Below, piece after piece: positions 60,459 through 64,000 of a stretch of 64,000 nt of DNA (positions within the stretch are counted from its first letter, which is position 1; each line of letters opens with the position of its first letter). The stretch is from Gluconacetobacter takamatsuzukensis (GTDB lineage: Bacteria > Pseudomonadota > Alphaproteobacteria > Acetobacterales > Acetobacteraceae). The notes under the pieces were generated by a model, which searched no databases, was not told where the DNA came from, and saw only the letters and a list, made by a program, of their open reading frames with translations. The position numbers and the translations under genes are program-made. The stretch covers positions 1-64,000 of the forward strand of contig NZ_JABEQK010000003.1 in the NCBI RefSeq assembly GCF_014174275.1, read 5' to 3'.

Positions 60459-60488
60459 TGACGGCCGGGCGGGAACCAATATAGAACG
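60459..60488 (+). promoter_or_regulatory. lexA promoter with an alphaproteobacterial SOS box
   Basis: GAAC-N7-GAAC (60474-60488) is the direct-repeat LexA box of alphaproteobacteria. It overlaps a promoter-like TTGACG (60459-60464), 16-bp spacer and TATAGA (60481-60486), so bound LexA would block its own transcription. The box lies about 85 bp before the lexA start. Confidence 0.85.
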
Positions 60489-60569
60489 CAACAAGGCGGT
60501 TTCCTGTTTGTTCCCTTCTGCTGAGAACGGATCGGCCGGCTGACGGAACGATTGGGTCACGGGGTGCCA

Positions 60570-61310
60570 ATGCTGACGCGCAAGCAACATGAACTGCTGC
60601 TGTTCATCGACCGGCACCTGAAGCAGACCGGGTTTTCGCCCTCCTTCGACGAAATGAAGGATGCGCTGAACCTGCGGTCGAAATCGGGTATCCACCGGCT
60701 GATTTCGGCACTGGAAGAACGCGGCTTCCTGCAACGCCGCCACCATCGCGCCCGCGCGCTGGAGGTGCTGCGCCTGCCTGAGATGGGGTCTTCTTCCCCC
60801 TCTCAGGAGCCTATCGGCGTGCTTGCGGCCGCCGCGCCTGCTTCGGCCGATCATGCCTTCGTGCCCAACGTCATCAAGGGCGATTTCGCCGGCAGGCTGG
60901 CGGGCGCGCCCATCGCGACCGATGCCGAGGCGGTCAGCCTGCCGTTCTACGGGCGCATCGCCGCCGGCCAGCCGATCGAGGCATTGCGCGAGACCGGGGC
61001 GCAGGTCGCCGTGCCGATGAACCTGCTGGGCCGTGGCGATCATTACACGCTGGAAGTCGCCGGCGATTCGATGATCGAGGCCGGGATTCTCGATGGCGAC
61101 ACCGTCATCATCCGCCGCGGCGACACCGCCGATAACGGGCAGATCGTGGTGGCGCTGATCGACGATCAGGAAGTCACGCTGAAACGGCTCCGCCGGCGCG
61201 GCAGCACCATCGCGCTGGAACCCGCCAATGCGCGTTACGAATCGCGCATCGTGCCCTCCGACCGGGTCCGTATCCAGGGCTCCCTGGTCGGGCTGCTGCG
61301 CCGCTACTGA
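60570..61310 (+). CDS. lexA: LexA repressor
   Basis: This 246-residue SOS repressor has N-terminal winged helix '[20 protein letters not shown]' and '[19 protein letters not shown]', a self-cleavage site Ala132-Gly133 ('[10 protein letters not shown]'), catalytic Ser167 ('GDSMIEAGI') and Lys205 ('TLKRL'). RecA filaments trigger its cleavage after DNA damage. The ATG at 60570 is chosen over an upstream TTG. An SOS box upstream indicates autoregulation. Confidence 0.97.
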   Translation: MLTRKQHELLLFIDRHLKQTGFSPSFDEMKDALNLRSKSGIHRLISALEERGFLQRRHHRARALEVLRLPEMGSSSPSQEPIGVLAAAAPASADHAFVPNVIKGDFAGRLAGAPIATDAEAVSLPFYGRIAAGQPIEALRETGAQVAVPMNLLGRGDHYTLEVAGDSMIEAGILDGDTVIIRRGDTADNGQIVVALIDDQEVTLKRLRRRGSTIALEPANARYESRIVPSDRVRIQGSLVGLLRRY

Positions 61311-61311
61311 A

Positions 61312-61366
61312 AGGTGGTTCAAAAACCGCCGTCGGGCCGCCGCTAGCGGGGCTTTTGAAACTACCT
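61312..61366. repeat. Palindromic element between convergent lexA and bioCD
   Basis: AGGTGGTTCAAAAACC (61312-61327) is mirrored by GGCTTTTGAAACTACCT (61350-61366). It begins 1 bp after the lexA stop and covers the bioCD stop codon. The pattern resembles the palindrome after kdsA at 56179-56229. It may terminate both genes. Confidence 0.6.
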
Positions 61367-62776
61367 CTGATCCGACAGGTTCGCGAAGGACGGCAGAAGC
61401 CGGGCCAGCGTATCGACCTGCGCCGGGCCGATTTCGTCCAGGTGCGGAAATTCCGCCAGTACCCGCGCGCCGCCGAACAGGCTGACCGCCCGTCTTGCCT
61501 CGGCGGATGGCGGGCCGTTCAGCACCACGCCGGCAATGGCGATTCCCCGCTGGCGCAGGGCCTGCAAGGTCAGCAGCGTATGGTTGATGGTGCCAAGCTG
61601 GCTGCGTGCGACCAGCACCACCGGCAGCGCGAAGCGGGCAATCAGGTCGATCATCATGCAATCCGGCGCCACGGGCACCATCACCCCGCCCGCCCCTTCC
61701 ACGACCAGCGGCTGCGCGCCCCGCCGGGCGGGGAGACGCAGCCCGGCAGTGTCGAGCACCGTATTTTCCCGCTCGGCGGCGTCGAAGGGCGAGAGCGGGG
61801 CCGACAGCACGGCGGCCGGAGGGTGGATGCGGGCCGGGTCCAGCCCGGCCAGTTCCGCGACCGTCACACTGTCCGCAATGTCCTCGGCAATCCCGGTCTG
61901 GAAGGGCTTCCAGTATTCCGCCGCCCAGGCGCGGACCAGACAGGCCGAAACCAGTGTCTTGCCGACCCCGGTATCGGTGCCCGTCACGAAGACGCCCGGG
62001 CGAGCGGGCGTATGAAAAAGGCCGTACCCGACCCTGTAGGTCGTCGTCACGCCCGATGGCGTTTCCAACGCGCGCAGCAGGCGGCGCATGGTGCCCGGCG
62101 CGACCGGGCGCGTGCCTTCGCGCGGCAGCGACGCACCGATCTGGCGCAGTTCGCGCACGAAGGCCAGCGCCGTCTCCGGCCGGTCGAGAATCGTCTCTTC
62201 CTGCCATAGCCCCTGCCCCGCGCGGGGCCATTCCTCTTCTAATTGCGCCGGGGCCTGATAAGGCGGGATCGCGCAATCCAGGCCCGCCGCTGCATGCACG
62301 CGCCGCCATTCGGCGAAGCTGCCCGCGCAGAGGGTGGAGAAGGCCAGCATTCCGCCGGGCGCCAGCATCGCGGCCAGTCGCGCCAGAGTCGCCGCGCGGT
62401 CGGTGAACCATTGCATGGACAGGCTGGAGCAAATCAGGTCGTAGCCCCCGCCCGCTGTTTCGGGGGCTTCGGCATCCAGCACCAGTGCGTGCAGGGCGCC
62501 CTGCCCCGGCATGCCGTCCAGCCGGCGGCGGGCGCGGTCGCGCATCTCCGGTGCCAGGTCGCTTACCGTCAGTTCCGCGTCCGGAAACAGGCGGCGCAGA
62601 TGCGAGCTGAGGAAGCCGGTGCCGCATCCCACTTCCAGGATGCGCGCGGGCCTGACGCCGGTGGCGGCAATCCGCTCGGCCAGCCGGCCGGCAACCAGGC
62701 GCTGCACCCGCGCTGCGTCGTCATAGGTTTCGGCGGCGCCGAAACGGGCGGCGATGTGCTGCTTGCGCATGGTCAT
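61361..62776 (-). CDS. BioC-BioD fusion: malonyl-ACP O-methyltransferase / dethiobiotin synthase
   Basis: This single 471-residue frame joins two biotin enzymes. Residues 1 to about 255 are a BioC-like SAM methyltransferase ('ILEVGCGTGFLSSHL', 'ICSSLSMQWF'). Residues 260-471 are BioD, with P-loop 'GTDTGVGKT' (265-273) and 'VVEGAGGVMVPV'. BioC starts the pimeloyl pathway; BioD closes the ureido ring. The ATG at 62776 overlaps the BioH stop by 4 nt. Order bioF-bioH-bioCD on one transcript is consistent. The fusion is read directly from the uninterrupted frame. Confidence 0.92.
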   Translation of the reverse strand: MTMRKQHIAARFGAAETYDDAARVQRLVAGRLAERIAATGVRPARILEVGCGTGFLSSHLRRLFPDAELTVSDLAPEMRDRARRRLDGMPGQGALHALVLDAEAPETAGGGYDLICSSLSMQWFTDRAATLARLAAMLAPGGMLAFSTLCAGSFAEWRRVHAAAGLDCAIPPYQAPAQLEEEWPRAGQGLWQEETILDRPETALAFVRELRQIGASLPREGTRPVAPGTMRRLLRALETPSGVTTTYRVGYGLFHTPARPGVFVTGTDTGVGKTLVSACLVRAWAAEYWKPFQTGIAEDIADSVTVAELAGLDPARIHPPAAVLSAPLSPFDAAERENTVLDTAGLRLPARRGAQPLVVEGAGGVMVPVAPDCMMIDLIARFALPVVLVARSQLGTINHTLLTLQALRQRGIAIAGVVLNGPPSAEARRAVSLFGGARVLAEFPHLDEIGPAQVDTLARLLPSFANLSDQR

Positions 62777-63456
62777 GACCGGCCCGATTCCGCGATCAGG
62801 CGGGCAATCGCGGCGGCGCATCGGTCGGGATGGGTCAGCGGCAGCAGGTGGCCGCCATCCTCGACCCATTCGACCGGCACGCGGTCGCGGAAACTGGCCT
62901 CGGTCATCGCAGGCGGCGCGATCGGGTCCTGCCCGCCGGCCAGCACGCGGATGGGCGGCAGGCCGGTGCCGGCCTCCGCCGCCAACGCGCCGCGCGCGTC
63001 GGCATCCCGCAGCAATTCGAGCGCCCGCGCCAGCCGCTCCGCCCGGGCCGGGCCGGGTGCCGGGGTCGCAATGCCCGCGCGGCCGCGAAAGGTGGCGACC
63101 ACATCGTCCGGATTATGCTCCAGCCCGCGTGCCATGCGTTCGATCACGCGGGGCGGAATGCCCTGCGGATAATCGGTGGTGGCGCCAAACCGGGCGAAAC
63201 CGTTGATCAGCAGCATGCCGGCGCAATCGGCCGGCGGATTCAGCAGCAGCCACAGCGCACCCAGCGAATGGCCGACCGCCACATGGCGCCCGGCCGGCCG
63301 CGCCGTCATGCGCTCGGGTCCGAAGAAGCCGAAATCCAGCGCCGTCGCCTCCACCCCGCCCAGCCGCGCGCGGACAGGCTGCCAGAAATCGGGCGTGAAG
63401 CCCCAGCCATGGACCAGAAACAGCGCCGGCGGCGCCGGATCACCGGACAATGCCAT
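62773..63456 (-). CDS. Alpha/beta hydrolase, pimeloyl-ACP methyl ester carboxylesterase (BioH-type)
   Basis: This 227-residue hydrolase has 'FLVHGWGFTPDFW', the nucleophile elbow 'AVGHSLGALWLL', and a C-terminal 'EDGGHLLPLTHPD' with the catalytic His. Sitting between bioF and bioC-bioD, it most likely removes the methyl ester of pimeloyl-ACP as BioH does, but other non-homologous esterases exist, so the label is functional inference. The ATG at 63456 overlaps bioF by 17 nt. Confidence 0.82.
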   Translation of the reverse strand: MALSGDPAPPALFLVHGWGFTPDFWQPVRARLGGVEATALDFGFFGPERMTARPAGRHVAVGHSLGALWLLLNPPADCAGMLLINGFARFGATTDYPQGIPPRVIERMARGLEHNPDDVVATFRGRAGIATPAPGPARAERLARALELLRDADARGALAAEAGTGLPPIRVLAGGQDPIAPPAMTEASFRDRVPVEWVEDGGHLLPLTHPDRCAAAIARLIAESGRS

Positions 63457-64000
63457 GCTCCCGTGCCCCCTCGTCGAGTGCCCGCAGCAGCCGGTCGAGC
63501 ATTCCGGCATCATGCGCCGCATTCAGCGCAAGGCGGATGCGCGCGGTGCCAGGCGGCACCGTCGGCGGCCGGATCGCACCCCCCAATATGCCCTGCGCGG
63601 CCAGCGTGCGGGCCAGTGCCAGCGCCTGTCCGGCGTCCCCGACCATGACCGGCACGACCTGCGTGGAGGATAAGCCCGTGGACCAGCCCCGGTTGCCCAG
63701 TTCGGTCCGCAGATGCGCCGCCAGCGACGCCAGATGGCTGCGTTCCGCATCCAGCGTCGGCACCAGGTCCAGCGCCGCGTCGATGGCCCCCAGCAGGGCG
63801 GGCGGCAGCGCGGTGGTATAGATAAAGCCCGAGCAGGTGCTGACCAGCCAGTCGCACAGCGCGCGCGAGCCCGCGACATAGGCGCCGAACCCGCCCAGCG
63901 CCTTGCTGAACGTGCCCATCACCAGGTCCACGCCCCCGCATTCGGCGGACAGGCCCCGGCCCTGGGGGCCCAGCACGCCGGTCGCATGCGCCTCGTCCAG
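63440..64000 (-). CDS. bioF: 8-amino-7-oxononanoate synthase, C-terminal part (continues past window end)
   Basis: The last 186 codons are visible; the 5' part is outside the window. 'DEAHATGVLGPQGRG' is the PLP-stabilising region and 'GTFSKALGGFGAYVAG' holds the PLP lysine. 'SGFIYTTALPPALLGA' follows, as in BioF, which condenses pimeloyl-ACP with alanine. Related alpha-oxoamine synthases (Kbl, HemA) share these motifs, but the neighbouring biotin genes decide for BioF. Confidence 0.9.
   Translation of the reverse strand: MDEAHATGVLGPQGRGLSAECGGVDLVMGTFSKALGGFGAYVAGSRALCDWLVSTCSGFIYTTALPPALLGAIDAALDLVPTLDAERSHLASLAAHLRTELGNRGWSTGLSSTQVVPVMVGDAGQALALARTLAAQGILGGAIRPPTVPPGTARIRLALNAAHDAGMLDRLLRALDEGAREHGIVR

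Overview
This 64 kb window is high-GC, gene-dense DNA from the chromosome of an alphaproteobacterium. Family-level signals point to the acetic-acid-bacterial group (Acetobacteraceae, Gluconacetobacter-like): the conserved cinA/ratA/lipA/lpd/pdhCBA and bolA/grxD/pur neighbourhoods, a PdhB with an N-terminal lipoyl domain, and a GAAC-N7-GAAC SOS box in front of lexA. The genus is an inference from gene content, not a measured result. There is one tRNA (Gln, CTG anticodon) and no rRNA, CRISPR array, insertion sequence or prophage that I can see.

Layout. 1-5.1 kb: the end of an xseB-ispA-dxs isoprenoid operon, a TusA-like protein, a ROK sugar kinase, a ppx/gppA-rlmE pair and tRNA-Gln. 5.2-15.9 kb is the most accessory-looking stretch: a DUF1275 membrane protein translationally coupled to an oxalate decarboxylase-type bicupin, a 680 bp partly AT-rich non-coding region, an acyltransferase, comM, a phosphotransferase, an unknown polytopic membrane protein, an aldo/keto reductase, a Na+/H+ antiporter and a PsiE protein. 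15.9-25.2 kb: a PadR-DUF1700-DUF2807 module, surE, a coupled mercaptopyruvate sulfurtransferase/cystathionine lyase pair, an AI-2E transporter, an exo/endonuclease-phosphatase, cardiolipin synthase and YraN. 25.3-32.6 kb: grxD-bolA and the purine genes purL, purQ, purS, purC and purB. A Rap1a/Tai-type secreted protein sits inside the 4-nt-overlap chain of the pur operon, and an NRDE protein lies between purC and purB.

32.9-45.5 kb: TerC, a lytic transglycosylase, pgpA, a CinA-C protein and a His-tract secreted protein. These are followed by the 2-oxoacid/lipoate block (ratA, lipA, lpdA, pdhC, pdhB, pdhA) and a divergent ScfR-type regulator. 45.5-58.8 kb: moaC-trpC-trpD-trpG-trpE-ppiD on the minus strand, diverging from tpiA, secG, pyrG, kdsA, eno and ftsB on the plus strand. 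58.9-64 kb: rpmG, moeA, lexA and a biotin operon bioF-bioH-(bioC-bioD fusion).

How the genes work together: the window links glycolysis (tpiA, eno) to acetyl-CoA (PDH complex plus lipoyl synthase). It also carries tryptophan, purine, CTP, KDO, biotin, molybdopterin and isoprenoid synthesis. Many operons are tied together by 1-4 nt stop/start overlaps. The most notable observations are an apparent inversion of the moaC-to-ftsB block, the Rap1a-like gene coupled into the purine operon, a BioC-BioD fusion, a family of palindromic intergenic elements at gene ends, and a pair of near-identical 28-nt AT-rich motifs each about 200 bp upstream of a start codon.
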